A stretch of 64,000 bases of DNA from Cryobacterium roopkundense (lineage in GTDB: Bacteria; Actinomycetota; Actinomycetes; Actinomycetales; Microbacteriaceae). The DNA is taken from assembly GCF_014200405.1 (NCBI RefSeq), contig NZ_JACHBQ010000001.1, positions 2,604,001-2,668,000 of the forward strand, written 5' to 3'. This document shows positions 25,360 to 34,274 of this stretch, in pieces. Within the stretch, counting starts at the first letter, position 1; each line of letters begins with the position of its first letter. Position numbers and translations under genes: made by a program. The notes under the pieces were generated by a model. The model made no database searches and was not told where the DNA came from. It was given only the letters and a program-made list of their open reading frames with translations.

Positions 25360-25929
25360 CTAGGCCTTCTTCGCTGCGGCTTTGACTGCCTGTTTCGTCG
25401 CGCGAACCCGGGCAAGCGTCTCGGCATCCACGATGTCGGCGACAGAACGGAAGCACCCGTCTTCTCCGTAGGCGCCTGCGGCTTCTCGCCAGCCCGGAGC
25501 CGTGAGGTCGCGCTGCTTGCCCAGCAGGGCCAGAAAGATCCTGGCCTTCTGCTCACCGAATCCGGGCAGAGCCTTCAGCCGGCGGAGGATCTCCGCGCCG
25601 TCAGGCGAACCGTCCGTCCAGAGGGAGGCGGTGTTCCCATTCCAGTCGCTCACGATGGCCTCGGCGACGGCCTGGGTTCGCGCCGCCATCGACCCCGGGT
25701 ACCGGTGCACGGCGGGTGACGTGCGGAATACCTCAGCGAAGGCATCCGCTTCGAAGTCGGCGATCGCCTTCGGCTCCAGAGTACCGATCCGGTCGCGAAT
25801 CTTCGCTGGCCCGGCGAAAGCGGTCTCCATGGCTACCTGCTGGTCGAGGAGCATTCCCACCAGGAGGGCAAACGGATCTTCGCTCAGGAGGGTGTCGGCG
25901 GCGTCATCGCCCGTGATGTGCAGCGTCAT
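25360..25929 (-). CDS. HhH-GPD family base-excision DNA glycosylase-like protein
   Basis: A 189-residue protein of the small actinobacterial HhH-GPD family (TIGR03252 type). The N-terminal core is FALLVGMLLDQQVAMETAFAGP. The helix-hairpin-helix is LKALPGFGEQKARIFLALLGKQ, where LPGFGEQKA is the DNA-backbone-binding hairpin. The catalytic aspartate expected after the hairpin is not obvious, as in many members of this uncharacterised family. The C-terminus is lysine-rich (KQAVKAAAKKA). ATG start. Confidence 0.8.
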   Translation of the reverse strand: MTLHITGDDAADTLLSEDPFALLVGMLLDQQVAMETAFAGPAKIRDRIGTLEPKAIADFEADAFAEVFRTSPAVHRYPGSMAARTQAVAEAIVSDWNGNTASLWTDGSPDGAEILRRLKALPGFGEQKARIFLALLGKQRDLTAPGWREAAGAYGEDGCFRSVADIVDAETLARVRATKQAVKAAAKKA

Positions 25930-26054
25930 GGACCAAGAATACCCGGGATTGATCGAGAGGGTTCGAGGAGCCCTCCCCGGGCATTGCGTTACGGACAGAT
26001 AAAGCTTGCTGGAAATCCGCTCCCTTGTGCCGTTCTCTGCGGCAGGATGGGGCT

Positions 26055-27713
26055 ATGGATATACCAGCGATACCCCTGCTGCGCGTTCGCAATCTTGCCG
26101 TCTCCTTCCGCACGACGGCGGGGGAGGTCGACGCGGTGCGCGGTGTGTCCTTTGATATACCGCAGGGCGAGACCCTGGCGATCGTGGGTGAGTCCGGTTC
26201 CGGCAAGTCGACAACGGCCATGGCCATCATCGGGCTGCTGCCCGCAAACGGGCGAGTGACCGGCGGGAGCATCGAGTTCAACGGCCGGGAGTTGATCGGT
26301 CTTCCCGAATCGGAGATGCGCGGTATCCGCGGTGCCGCTATCGGGCTGGTGCCTCAAGACCCGATGTCGAACCTGAATCCGGTCTCCCGCATCGGGACCC
26401 AGGTCGCCGAAACCCTGCTCGTGCATGGCAAGGCGACGCGCAAGAACGTGCAGGCGCGCGTTATCGAAACCCTCGCAGCAGCGGGACTGCCGAATGCTGC
26501 AGAACGCGCGCGGCAGTATCCCCACGAATTCTCCGGTGGCATGCGCCAGCGGGCCCTCATCGCCATCGCGCTGGCCTGCGCTCCGCGCCTGCTCATCGCC
26601 GATGAGCCGACGAGCGCCCTCGACGTGACAGTGCAGCGAACCATTCTGGATCAGATCGACCGGATGACTGCAGAGTTGGGCTCGAGCGTGCTGCTCATCA
26701 CGCACGACCTCGGACTCGCGGCCGAACGCGCGTCACAGTTGGTGGTCATGCACCGCGGACTTGTGGTCGAGACGGGCCCGGCTGCGCAGCTGCTGCGCGA
26801 TCCCCAGCACGAGTACACCCGCGCGCTGGTCGCCGCAGCACCGAGCGTTGCAGCCATTCGCGCCCAGTCCGGAGCACTGCGCGCCGTGGCGCGGCTTGCG
26901 GAGGCTCCGGCCGGCACCCGCGCCGCACCCGACAACATCGTCGAAGTGCGGGGACTCACGAAGAATTATCCAGTTCGCGGGCAACGTGAACCGTTCGTCG
27001 CCGTCGACAACGTCTCCTTCGATATTCCGCGCGGGCAGACCGTTGCCATTGTCGGTGAGTCCGGTTCCGGCAAGACGACGACGGCACGGATGCTGCTGCG
27101 CGTCTTCGATCCGACCTCCGGGTCGATCGCGTTCAACGGCCAGGACGTCGCCCAACTCACCAAGAAGGCGTTGCGCGATTTTCGAGAACGGGTGCAACCG
27201 ATATTCCAGGACCCGTATTCCTCGCTGAACCCGTCGTTCACGATCGGACGAATCATCGAAGAACCCCTCGTGGCCTACAAGCGAGGCTCACAAGCGGAAC
27301 GTCGCGCCCGAGTGACGGACCTGCTCGATCAGGTGGCGCTTCCCACGAGCATGCTGCGCCGCTACCCGAGCGAGCTGTCGGGCGGCCAGCGTCAACGGGT
27401 CGCCATTGCCCGGGCCATCGCCCTCAACCCCGACCTCATTGTCTGTGACGAACCTGTCTCCGCCCTCGACGTGCTCGTGCAGGCGCAGATTCTTGACCTG
27501 CTCGGGGAACTACAGAACCGCCTCGGACTCAGCTACCTGTTCATCTCGCACGACCTGGCCGTCGTGCGACTGATCAGCGATCAGGTGTGCGTCATGAAAG
27601 ACGGAGCGATCGTTGAAGCAGCGCCGTCTGAGGAGCTGTTCAGCGACCCCCAGCATCCGTACACTCGCATGTTGCTGTCCTCCATCCCGGGCAACGAGCT
27701 GCAGATCGCCTGA
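26055..27713 (+). CDS. Peptide/nickel-type ABC transporter, fused double ATPase (DppD-DppF)
   Basis: A 552-residue protein with two complete nucleotide-binding domains. Domain 1 has GESGSGKST, SGGMRQRALIAIALA and LLIADEPTSALDVTVQ. Domain 2 has GESGSGKTT, LSGGQRQRVAIARAIA and LIVCDEPVSALDVLVQ. Both halves end in the HPYT/HEYT motif of oligopeptide ATPases (PQHEYTRAL, PQHPYTRML). It would energise the permeases encoded convergently at 27.7-29.7 kb. The ATG at 26055 was chosen over an upstream in-frame start because conservation begins at PLLRVRNLAVSF. Confidence 0.93.
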   Translation: MDIPAIPLLRVRNLAVSFRTTAGEVDAVRGVSFDIPQGETLAIVGESGSGKSTTAMAIIGLLPANGRVTGGSIEFNGRELIGLPESEMRGIRGAAIGLVPQDPMSNLNPVSRIGTQVAETLLVHGKATRKNVQARVIETLAAAGLPNAAERARQYPHEFSGGMRQRALIAIALACAPRLLIADEPTSALDVTVQRTILDQIDRMTAELGSSVLLITHDLGLAAERASQLVVMHRGLVVETGPAAQLLRDPQHEYTRALVAAAPSVAAIRAQSGALRAVARLAEAPAGTRAAPDNIVEVRGLTKNYPVRGQREPFVAVDNVSFDIPRGQTVAIVGESGSGKTTTARMLLRVFDPTSGSIAFNGQDVAQLTKKALRDFRERVQPIFQDPYSSLNPSFTIGRIIEEPLVAYKRGSQAERRARVTDLLDQVALPTSMLRRYPSELSGGQRQRVAIARAIALNPDLIVCDEPVSALDVLVQAQILDLLGELQNRLGLSYLFISHDLAVVRLISDQVCVMKDGAIVEAAPSEELFSDPQHPYTRMLLSSIPGNELQIA

Positions 27714-27732
27714 CGCGGCCGGGACCGGATGA

Positions 27733-28674
27733 CTAGGCGCGGCGGCCTCGCGGGTCCAGGGACTCCCGCAGTGCTTCCCCGAAGAGGGTGAAGCCCAGGG
27801 CCGTTATCGCAATGCAGATACCGGGCAGGAAGGCCAACTGGGGCGCGATTGCCAGGTCGTTCTGCGCGTAGGTCAACATGCGGCCCCATTCGGCGGTTTC
27901 CGGTCGCCCGCCACCGAGGCCGAGGAACGACAGAGCGGCCGCATCGATCACGGCCGTGGCCAGACTCAACGTGCCCTGCACCACGACAGGTCCGAGGCTG
28001 TTGGGAAGCACATGGCTCATGGTGACGGTGCGGCGGCTCAGTCCGAGCGTTTGGGCTGCGAGCACGTAGTCAGCGGTGCGCTGCTGCAACATCGACGACC
28101 GCAGCAATCGCGCGAAAATGGGCACCTGACTGGCCCCGATGGCGATCATGATCGCGAGCGGCCCCTGGCCGAGCACGGCGGCGATGCTCACGGCGAGGAG
28201 CAGGTTCGGCACCGATAGCAGAATATCGACGAGCCGCATGAGAACGTTGTCTACCCAGCCGCCGAATGCCCCGGCGACGATGCCGATGAGCATCCCGCCG
28301 GCGAGCCCGAGCGCGGTGGACACGAGCCCGATGACCAATGACGCCCGGGCGCCCCAGATCAGTTTGGACAAGACGTCGCCGCCGAAGCGGTCGAGTCCAA
28401 GAGGGTAGCCAGGCACCTCTCCGATTCCGGGGATGCGGGTGGGGCGGATCTCGCGCTGCCCGGGAAGATCCTCACCGCCGTACGGCGCTAGCCAGGGCGC
28501 GAGCAACGCGACGAGCACGAAGAGCAACACGATGATCGCACCGGCGACGGCCTGAGGATTGCGGCGGAGCCGTTGGAAGGCATCCGCCCACAGGCTGGAA
28601 CCGTGGTCGGCTCTGTCACGCTTCGGCGGTTGCGGAGCGCCGCCTGCGACGGAAGGAGGGATCACCGAGCTCAT
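27733..28674 (-). CDS. Peptide-type ABC transporter permease (DppC-like)
   Basis: A 313-residue inner-membrane permease. It has an N-terminal cytoplasmic stretch, a first helix (AGAIIVLLFVLVALLAPWLAPYG), the periplasmic segment RIPGIGEVPGYPLGLDRFGGDVLSKLIWGARASL typical of DppC/OppC, and the EAA-type loop VLAAQTLGLSRRTVTMSHVLPNSLGPVVV, which contacts the ATPase. The start overlaps the upstream permease stop by 4 bp. It is the last gene of the binding protein-permease-permease unit. Confidence 0.92.
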   Translation of the reverse strand: MSSVIPPSVAGGAPQPPKRDRADHGSSLWADAFQRLRRNPQAVAGAIIVLLFVLVALLAPWLAPYGGEDLPGQREIRPTRIPGIGEVPGYPLGLDRFGGDVLSKLIWGARASLVIGLVSTALGLAGGMLIGIVAGAFGGWVDNVLMRLVDILLSVPNLLLAVSIAAVLGQGPLAIMIAIGASQVPIFARLLRSSMLQQRTADYVLAAQTLGLSRRTVTMSHVLPNSLGPVVVQGTLSLATAVIDAAALSFLGLGGGRPETAEWGRMLTYAQNDLAIAPQLAFLPGICIAITALGFTLFGEALRESLDPRGRRA

Positions 28675-29675
28675 TGCACACGCACCCTGGGGTCGATAAG
28701 ACTGTAACTGAGGTCCACGAGCAGATTGATCACGGCATAGAGCACCGCGATGAAGAGGATGAATCCCTGCAAGACAGGAAAGTCCCTCGAGAAAATTGCT
28801 TGAGCAAGAAACCGCCCAATGCCGCTGAACGCGAAGACAGTTTCGGTCAGCACCGCCCCCGAAATCAACAGTCCCAGCTGCAGGCCGATGGTCGTGACGA
28901 CCGGAAGAAGCGCGTTTCGCAACACGAAGCGGTCCCGGATGGTGCGCTCGAGAATCCCCTTCGCGCGCGCCGTTCGCACGTAGTCGGCGCTGGCAACTTC
29001 GAGCACGGATGCCCGGGTGATGCGCACGATGATGGCCAGCGGGATGGTGCCCAGCGCGATGCCCGGCAGGATCAGATGCATGAATGCGTCCCAGGCCGCG
29101 TCATATTCGGCGGTCAGCAGGCCGTCAAGCACCCAAAAGCCGGTGAAGTGCGTGGCGTCGATGCGCGAGTCCTGTCTCCCATCCGGGGGAAACCATCCCA
29201 ACTGCACCGCGAACACCCACTTGAGAATAAAAGCGAGGAAGAACACCGGGATCGTGATGCCGATCAGGCTCACCACCACGGATACGTGGTCCGCTGCCTT
29301 GCCGTAGTACTTCGCCGCGATGTAGCCGAGGGGCACACCGATCCCGATGGCGAAGATGAGAGCCACGAGGGTGAGCTCGATGGTGGCGGGAAACCGCAGG
29401 GCGAACTCATCGAGAACAGGACGCCCGGTCTCAATGGACACCCCGAAGTCACCCGTCAGGATGCGCTTCATGTAGGTCAGGTACTGCTCCACCACGGGCT
29501 CGTTGAACCCATAGAGCTCGTTGATCTCGGCGATTGCCTCCGGTGTGGCACGCTCGCCGAGGAGCGCGGTGGCCGGACCGCCGGGGAGGCTGCGCACCCA
29601 CAGGAACAAGAGCAGGGACAACCCGAACAGTGTGGGAATCACCAAAGCGATTCGTTTTGCGATAACGCGGAGCAC
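28671..29675 (-). CDS. Peptide-type ABC transporter permease (DppB-like)
   Basis: A 334-residue permease with the DppB N-terminus (RVIAKRIALVIPTLFGLSLLLFLWVRSLPGGPA), LYGFNEPVVEQYLTYMKRILTGDFGVSI and the EAA loop YVRTARAKGILERTIRDRFVLRNALLPVV. GTG 29675 follows a GGAAGG site and is preferred to the longer frame. It is located between the binding-protein gene and the DppC-like gene on the same strand. Confidence 0.92.
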   Translation of the reverse strand: MLRVIAKRIALVIPTLFGLSLLLFLWVRSLPGGPATALLGERATPEAIAEINELYGFNEPVVEQYLTYMKRILTGDFGVSIETGRPVLDEFALRFPATIELTLVALIFAIGIGVPLGYIAAKYYGKAADHVSVVVSLIGITIPVFFLAFILKWVFAVQLGWFPPDGRQDSRIDATHFTGFWVLDGLLTAEYDAAWDAFMHLILPGIALGTIPLAIIVRITRASVLEVASADYVRTARAKGILERTIRDRFVLRNALLPVVTTIGLQLGLLISGAVLTETVFAFSGIGRFLAQAIFSRDFPVLQGFILFIAVLYAVINLLVDLSYSLIDPRVRVQ

Positions 29676-29762
29676 AACAACCTTCCGAACCTCGTGGGGA
29701 GGGTGCCGAAGCACTCTCCCCACGACCAGAACAACCGACTCAGATGAGAACTGTGGCGGCGC

Positions 29763-31424
29763 CTACTTGGTGAGCACGATCATGTTGAAGACCTCGTCGT
29801 TGACCGGGCTGACGGGGTAGCTTTCCACCCGGTCCGAGAACGCGAGCGACGGTGCGGGGTGAGCGAGAGGAATGGCCGGGATGAATTCGGCGATGGTCTC
29901 GTTGATGACTTCGTACATCGGAACCTGCTCCTCCAGGCTGCTGATGCCGCGAGCCTCGGTGAGCGCGGCGAACAACTCGGGATTGTCGAAACCGAATTCG
30001 AGGGAGGACGTGCCGAAGAACACTCCCACGAAGTTGTCGGTGTCGTTGTAATCGCCCGTCCAGCCGAGAAGGTGGATGCCGTGGTTCTCCGAGCCCTGGA
30101 TACGGTCCAGGTAGTCGGGGCTCCACGCGTTCGGCTGCGGGTCGATCGTGATGCCGATCGCTCCCAGCTGGGCGCTGATGTTGGTGAAGACCTCTTCCGG
30201 GGTCGGCATGTAGGGCCGCGAGACTCCGGTCGGGTAGTTGAACTGCAACGTGAAGCCGTCGGGGTAGCCGGCGTCGGCGAGGAGTTGCTTGGCAGCTTCC
30301 TGGTCGTAGTCATATGTCGTTACGTCGTCGTTGTAGCCGGCGACAACGGGCGGTATGAACTGGGTGGCCAGCTGCGTGCCTTCCGGAAGCGTCTGGTCGA
30401 TCAGCTGCTGCTTGTCGATGGCCAGGGAGATTGCTTCACGCACCCGCACGTCCTGAAGCTCAGGTACTGACTGGTTGATTCCAAGGTAGAGGATCGTGAA
30501 CGGGTCGCGCGGAACGATCTGGAATCCCGCTGTCTCGAGGGCGACGGTGTCTGCCGGAGCGACGAGGTCGTATCCGTCGATGCTGCCGGCCTCGAGCGAC
30601 TGGCGACGAGCCTGCGGGTCATCGATCACGCGGAAGATGATCGACTGAACGTCACCCTGCTCGCCCCAATAGTCGGAGTATGCGCTGAGCTCAAGCTGTG
30701 AACCGATCTCCCACGAGTCGAAGGCAAAAGGCCCCGTTCCCGTGGGGTGGCCCTGCGCGTACTCGCTCAACGCCGGGGCTTCCTCCGACCCGCCGATGTC
30801 GTCGGCGGCGAATTCCTCGAGCGCGGTGGGGCTCTGCATGGAGAAGGCCGGCAGCGACAGGGCCGCGATGAAGCCGGCGAAGGGCTGGGCGAGAGTCACG
30901 GTGACCTCGCCGGTATCTCCTGTGCTGCAGCTGTCGTAGACAGCACCTTCGGGGTTATCGGCGTAGGCACGGAACAGGTTGCCGTAGTAGTACGCCACGC
31001 TCGGGCTCTGGGCGATCCCGGTGAAGTTGAACCAGCGATCGAAGTTGAAGCAGACGGCCTCGGCATCAAAATCGGTGCCGTCGTGGAAGGTCACGCCCTC
31101 CTTGAGCGCGAACGTGTACGACAGGCCGTCGTCCGACTGGTCCCAAGACTCGGCCAGGAGGGGTGCGGGGTCGGCGGTGCCCGGGGCGACACCGACCAGG
31201 CCTTCAAAGATCTGCCGTGAGACGCGGAAGGATTCGCCGTCGCTGGCGAATGCAGGATCGAGGCTGGCAGGGTCGCTGGACGCGGCGAAGACGAATGTGC
31301 TGTCGACATCGCCCGCCGCGGTATCGTCCCGGTCGCTCTGTACACAGCCCGTAAGAAATAGTGCGGACGCCACGACTGTGGCCGTGGCCATCAGCCCCCG
31401 ACGCCGAGTCTCCATTGTGAACAC
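29763..31424 (-). CDS. Peptide-type ABC transporter substrate-binding lipoprotein
   Basis: A 553-residue family 5 solute-binding protein anchored by lipid: the signal peptide ends in the lipobox LTGC. Family landmarks are ASSDPASLDPAFASDGESF, ITYTFALKEG-like LSYTFALKEGVTFHDGTDFDA and HPTGTGPFAFDSW. The start is GTG 31424, about 12 bases after AGGGGG; an ATG three codons in is possible. First gene of the transporter operon. Peptide or another oligomer is the likely substrate, but family 5 proteins are diverse. Confidence 0.92.
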   Translation of the reverse strand: MFTMETRRRGLMATATVVASALFLTGCVQSDRDDTAAGDVDSTFVFAASSDPASLDPAFASDGESFRVSRQIFEGLVGVAPGTADPAPLLAESWDQSDDGLSYTFALKEGVTFHDGTDFDAEAVCFNFDRWFNFTGIAQSPSVAYYYGNLFRAYADNPEGAVYDSCSTGDTGEVTVTLAQPFAGFIAALSLPAFSMQSPTALEEFAADDIGGSEEAPALSEYAQGHPTGTGPFAFDSWEIGSQLELSAYSDYWGEQGDVQSIIFRVIDDPQARRQSLEAGSIDGYDLVAPADTVALETAGFQIVPRDPFTILYLGINQSVPELQDVRVREAISLAIDKQQLIDQTLPEGTQLATQFIPPVVAGYNDDVTTYDYDQEAAKQLLADAGYPDGFTLQFNYPTGVSRPYMPTPEEVFTNISAQLGAIGITIDPQPNAWSPDYLDRIQGSENHGIHLLGWTGDYNDTDNFVGVFFGTSSLEFGFDNPELFAALTEARGISSLEEQVPMYEVINETIAEFIPAIPLAHPAPSLAFSDRVESYPVSPVNDEVFNMIVLTK

Positions 31425-31797
31425 GTGAATTTTCTACCCCCTAGTGAAATGCCACGATGCGTGACAACTAAACTCGCGAACCGCCACCATTGGCGAACCG
31501 ACTTAGGTTGAGGCTATGCGCAAGTTGTTTCGAAAGCATTACCTCCCCCCGAATGTGGCATAACGTTTCGACAACGGTCCCGAAAAACAAGAGTGCCGAT
31601 CAGAGGCATTTTGCCCCCGTCTTCCTGGCCCTCACCGCGCTCTCACCGTCCCTTTCCGCCACCTTCTCCTGCCCTCCTCCTCTCTCGCGTCGCGCTGGCA
31701 AAACCGGCTTATGCGACCGGTATACCGCTGGCGCGAGCAGGTTTCGGGCGCCCGACGCAGCGAGCGCCGCCTCCCCCTGCCACGACTTGGGTCTCGT
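31425..31797. other. Non-coding gap between transporter operon and GNAT gene
   Basis: No convincing gene is visible on either strand. The part next to 31425 must hold the promoter of the binding-protein operon. Positions of about 31615-31690 are strongly pyrimidine-rich on the plus strand. No hairpin with a T tract was seen. Confidence 0.5.
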
Positions 31798-32214
31798 CTA
31801 GTCGGGGATGATCCGCTTGCCGAAGCTCACGGCCTCATCGGCCGCGTAACCGAGCGCCCGATAGAAGGCGATGGCGCGTTCATTGCCGGCCCTGATCTGG
31901 AGGTTGACTTTGGGGCAGCCGCGTTTCAGGAGCAGCCGCTCGACCTCACCCATCAGCCGCCGGCCGAAGCCCGCCCCCTGATGTTCGGGAGACACGGCAA
32001 GGTAGTTGACCCACCCTCGGTGCCCGTCGTAACCCGCCATAATGCTGCCCATAACGGCATCCTGAACAGTACCCACGAGGAAAAGCTCAGGTTGTACGGC
32101 GAGCTTGCGCTCAATGTCCACGAGGGGGTTATTCTGGGGCCGCGTGAGGCCACAGTCCGTCCACAACTGCACGACGGCATCGGTATCGGCGGCGTTGAAC
32201 GGGCGCATGATCAT
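31798..32214 (-). CDS. GNAT acetyltransferase, YpeA type
   Basis: A 138-residue protein matching the YpeA subfamily of GCN5-related N-acetyltransferases in length and sequence: MIMRPFNAADTDAVVQLW, NNPLVDIERKL, then the acetyl-CoA loop VSPEHQGAGFGRRLM and VNLQIRAGNERAIAFYRALGY. The start was set at ATG 32214, since upstream residues are non-conserved. The acetyl acceptor is unknown. Confidence 0.88.
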   Translation of the reverse strand: MIMRPFNAADTDAVVQLWTDCGLTRPQNNPLVDIERKLAVQPELFLVGTVQDAVMGSIMAGYDGHRGWVNYLAVSPEHQGAGFGRRLMGEVERLLLKRGCPKVNLQIRAGNERAIAFYRALGYAADEAVSFGKRIIPD

Positions 32215-32246
32215 GGTGACCAGTCTCGCAGCCGGCCGGCAGCTCG

Positions 32247-32708
32247 CTATCCGTGCGCCCGGCGACGCCACCAACGCCGGAGAGCCGCCCATGCACCGGT
32301 CGACCACAGCGCCCAGACGACGAGAAGCGGTTGGAAAAGCAAGCGGATGAAGCGATCCCGATCGGTGTTGAGCCCGAACGCATCGGTGCCGGTCGTAAAC
32401 TGCGAGATGTTTCCGGGAAAGATGATGATGAAGAAGCCCGCGACGACCAACCCCACGAGCACACGATGCTTCGCGAGGACGAGCAGGGCGATGCCGAGGG
32501 CGATCTCAACAGCTCCAGAACCGAGAACGACCAGGTCTGGTTGCAGCGGCACCCACGCCGGTACCTGCGCCTGAAACGACTCCCTGGCGACTGTCAAGTG
32601 GGTGATTCCGGCGAAGCCCAAGGCCAGCCCGAGAGCGATGCGCCCGACGGTGCGGAGGATGGACGCGCGTCCGGCCTTCTGGGGATCCTGCGACGCCTGC
32701 TGAGTCAT
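32247..32708 (-). CDS. DoxX family membrane protein
   Basis: A 153-residue protein with four hydrophobic helices: VGRIALGLALGFAGITHL, LVVLGSGAVEIALGIALLVL, VLVGLVVAGFFIIIFPGN, LLFQPLLVVWALWSTG. The first helix with its AGITHL and the GAVEIALGIAL helix are DoxX features. ATG 32708 was chosen; GTG 32714 is two codons longer. Located just upstream of, and same strand as, the acetyltransferase gene. Exact role unknown. Confidence 0.82.
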   Translation of the reverse strand: MTQQASQDPQKAGRASILRTVGRIALGLALGFAGITHLTVARESFQAQVPAWVPLQPDLVVLGSGAVEIALGIALLVLAKHRVLVGLVVAGFFIIIFPGNISQFTTGTDAFGLNTDRDRFIRLLFQPLLVVWALWSTGAWAALRRWWRRRAHG

Positions 32709-32806
32709 TCTCACACGCTAACACCCGCGAAACAGGCCGCCCAATGACATGGGCGAGCCCGTGCGCGACGCGTGACGACTCTCGGTTGATTTGATATTCT
32801 GGGCTC

Positions 32807-33079
32807 ATGTGCCGGAACATCTATACGCTGCATAATTTCGAGCCAGCCGCCACCGACGATGAGGTGCATGCGGCTGCCCTGCAGTTCGTGCGCAAGATCA
32901 CCGGATCCACGAAGCCGTCGAACGCTAATGCAGCGGCTTTTGATCGCGCCGTTGAGGAGATCGCACACACCTCGCGGCATCTGCTTGAGGACCTGGTGAG
33001 CGCGGCACCTCCCAAGAACCGTGAAGTCGAAGCGGAGAAGGCCAAAGCCCGCTCCGCGAAACGGTTCGCAGCCGCTTGA
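32807..33079 (+). CDS. DUF2277 domain protein
   Basis: A 90-residue protein that matches DUF2277 along its length: the invariant start MCRNIYTLHNFEPAATDDEV, the core ALQFVRKITGSTKPS and HLLEDLVSAAPPKNREVEAEKAKAR. The single cysteine at position 2 is typical. Function unknown. Confidence 0.9.
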   Translation: MCRNIYTLHNFEPAATDDEVHAAALQFVRKITGSTKPSNANAAAFDRAVEEIAHTSRHLLEDLVSAAPPKNREVEAEKAKARSAKRFAAA

Positions 33080-33275
33080 TTTGGAAGAGGCTGGACACGA
33101 GCCCGCGACGCCGGTAGCCGGACGAGGCTGGCTCGGGGCAGGATCGCCTACGCCTGAGGACGCCGCCAATCCGTCGCCAGAAGTCCAACTACCCAGTCGT
33201 CTTCCCTGGCACGGCGCCCCGTGGCGCCAAGCCGCAGGACGCCTTCGACGTGAAACCCGCGCGTCACGGCGAGGC

Positions 33276-33323
33276 CTATCGCTCATCACGGACGAACCGA
33301 CCAGCCAACTTGATACAGCCACC
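33276..33323 (+). pseudogene. Possible relic of an ABC ATPase (Walker B only)
   Basis: One frame encodes LSLITDEPTSQLDTAT, close to the Walker B/D-loop of MacB-like or bacteriocin-type ABC ATPases. Walker A and the signature are not visible in the 290-bp gap. It may be a remnant or chance. Confidence 0.25.
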
Positions 33324-33370
33324 CCGCTCGGGTCGCGCTCCCCATCTACGACCTCGCGCCTGACGTCGCT

Positions 33371-34045
33371 TTACTCCCTGCCGTCCTCAAGCGGGATGAG
33401 CATGGTGCGGAACGGACCGGCAACGGCGTGCAGATCCCAGATGCGATCGGCGACGCCGTCGATGCCGTTGGCGAGCTGAAGCTGTGGGATGCCGCCAGGA
33501 ATCACCAGTTGATTGACACGGATGCCTTCAGTGTCGAGGGCATCGTGGAGCATCTCGCCGTAGGCGCTCTCGGCCGGGAAAGCGACCGATGTGCCGGCGA
33601 AGTCGGCGCGGGCCTTCACCGACGTTCCGCCATTGATCATGATGATGCTGCCGCTGCCTGCCTGCCGCATCGCGGGGAGCACCGCACGCACCGCGTGGAT
33701 GAGTCCGAGGGCCGAGAACTGCAGTGCTTCCAACGCCAGCTCGGGAGTCATCTCCAGCACCGGCTTCAGGTAGTCGCGCGACGGCAGCGGGCTATATTGC
33801 AGCGCGGTGATCGGCCCGAGCTCTGCCGCGGCACGCGCAAGGGCAGCTTCGAGCGTCGCCGGAATGCGGACATCCGCGGCGTAGGCACTCGCGGTGAAGC
33901 CGGCAGCTGTGAGGTCGGCTGCCAGAGCGTCGAGTTTCGACTGGTTCCTGGCGATCAGGGCAATTGAGAAGCCTTCGCGCCCGAACCTGCGCGCAACGGC
34001 TGCGCCGAGTCCAGGTCCGGCTCCGATGATGGCGATGACGGGCAC
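33371..34045 (-). CDS. Atypical SDR-family oxidoreductase
   Basis: A 224-residue Rossmann-fold protein with the SDR cofactor motif IIGAGPGLGAAVARRF and a typical second strand (ALIARNQSKLDAL). The standard catalytic Y-x-x-x-K is absent: the equivalent helix reads AESAYGEMLHDAL, with leucine where lysine should be. The serine region is GSIIMINGGTS. It may be an NADP-binding protein with altered or no dehydrogenase activity. Convergent with DUF2277. Confidence 0.82.
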   Translation of the reverse strand: MPVIAIIGAGPGLGAAVARRFGREGFSIALIARNQSKLDALAADLTAAGFTASAYAADVRIPATLEAALARAAAELGPITALQYSPLPSRDYLKPVLEMTPELALEALQFSALGLIHAVRAVLPAMRQAGSGSIIMINGGTSVKARADFAGTSVAFPAESAYGEMLHDALDTEGIRVNQLVIPGGIPQLQLANGIDGVADRIWDLHAVAGPFRTMLIPLEDGRE

Positions 34046-34099
34046 GATGGTCTCCTTCGTTTGATGCCGCTGTGACGACTATCGCGACAAGCTTGAGCC

Positions 34100-34135
34100 T
34101 AAACGTTGAACCTGAACTCCACCACGTTCCGTCAC
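34100..34135 (-). repeat. Diverged second copy of the 3' end of ychF
   Basis: On the minus strand this reads VVEFRFNV followed by TAG, exactly the C-terminus of the intact YchF at 37350. Over 28 aligned bases there are two mismatches, and both are synonymous in the ychF frame (AAC/AAT and TTC/TTT); a further short match follows with one gap. No other ychF sequence is attached. It forms a direct repeat with 37351-37386 around 3.2 kb of accessory DNA. Confidence 0.7.
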
Positions 34136-34274
34136 AGGGAGGCGCCGCGCGTCTCAACGACGGACACTGGCGACGGGATGCTCGCACAGGGAAGGGACTT
34201 CGACTTCGCCGCGAACGGGAACGCCGACCCCGCCACGACTCATGTATGTACGAACGAACGACCGTCCATGACCC

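Noticed and set aside
31490..31801. 103-codon plus-strand frame in the 31.4-31.8 kb gap
   Set aside because: No ribosome site, low-complexity Pro/Ser/Arg sequence and no family resemblance.
32711..33322. 203-codon minus-strand frame
   Set aside because: Antisense to DUF2277 and low-complexity beyond it.
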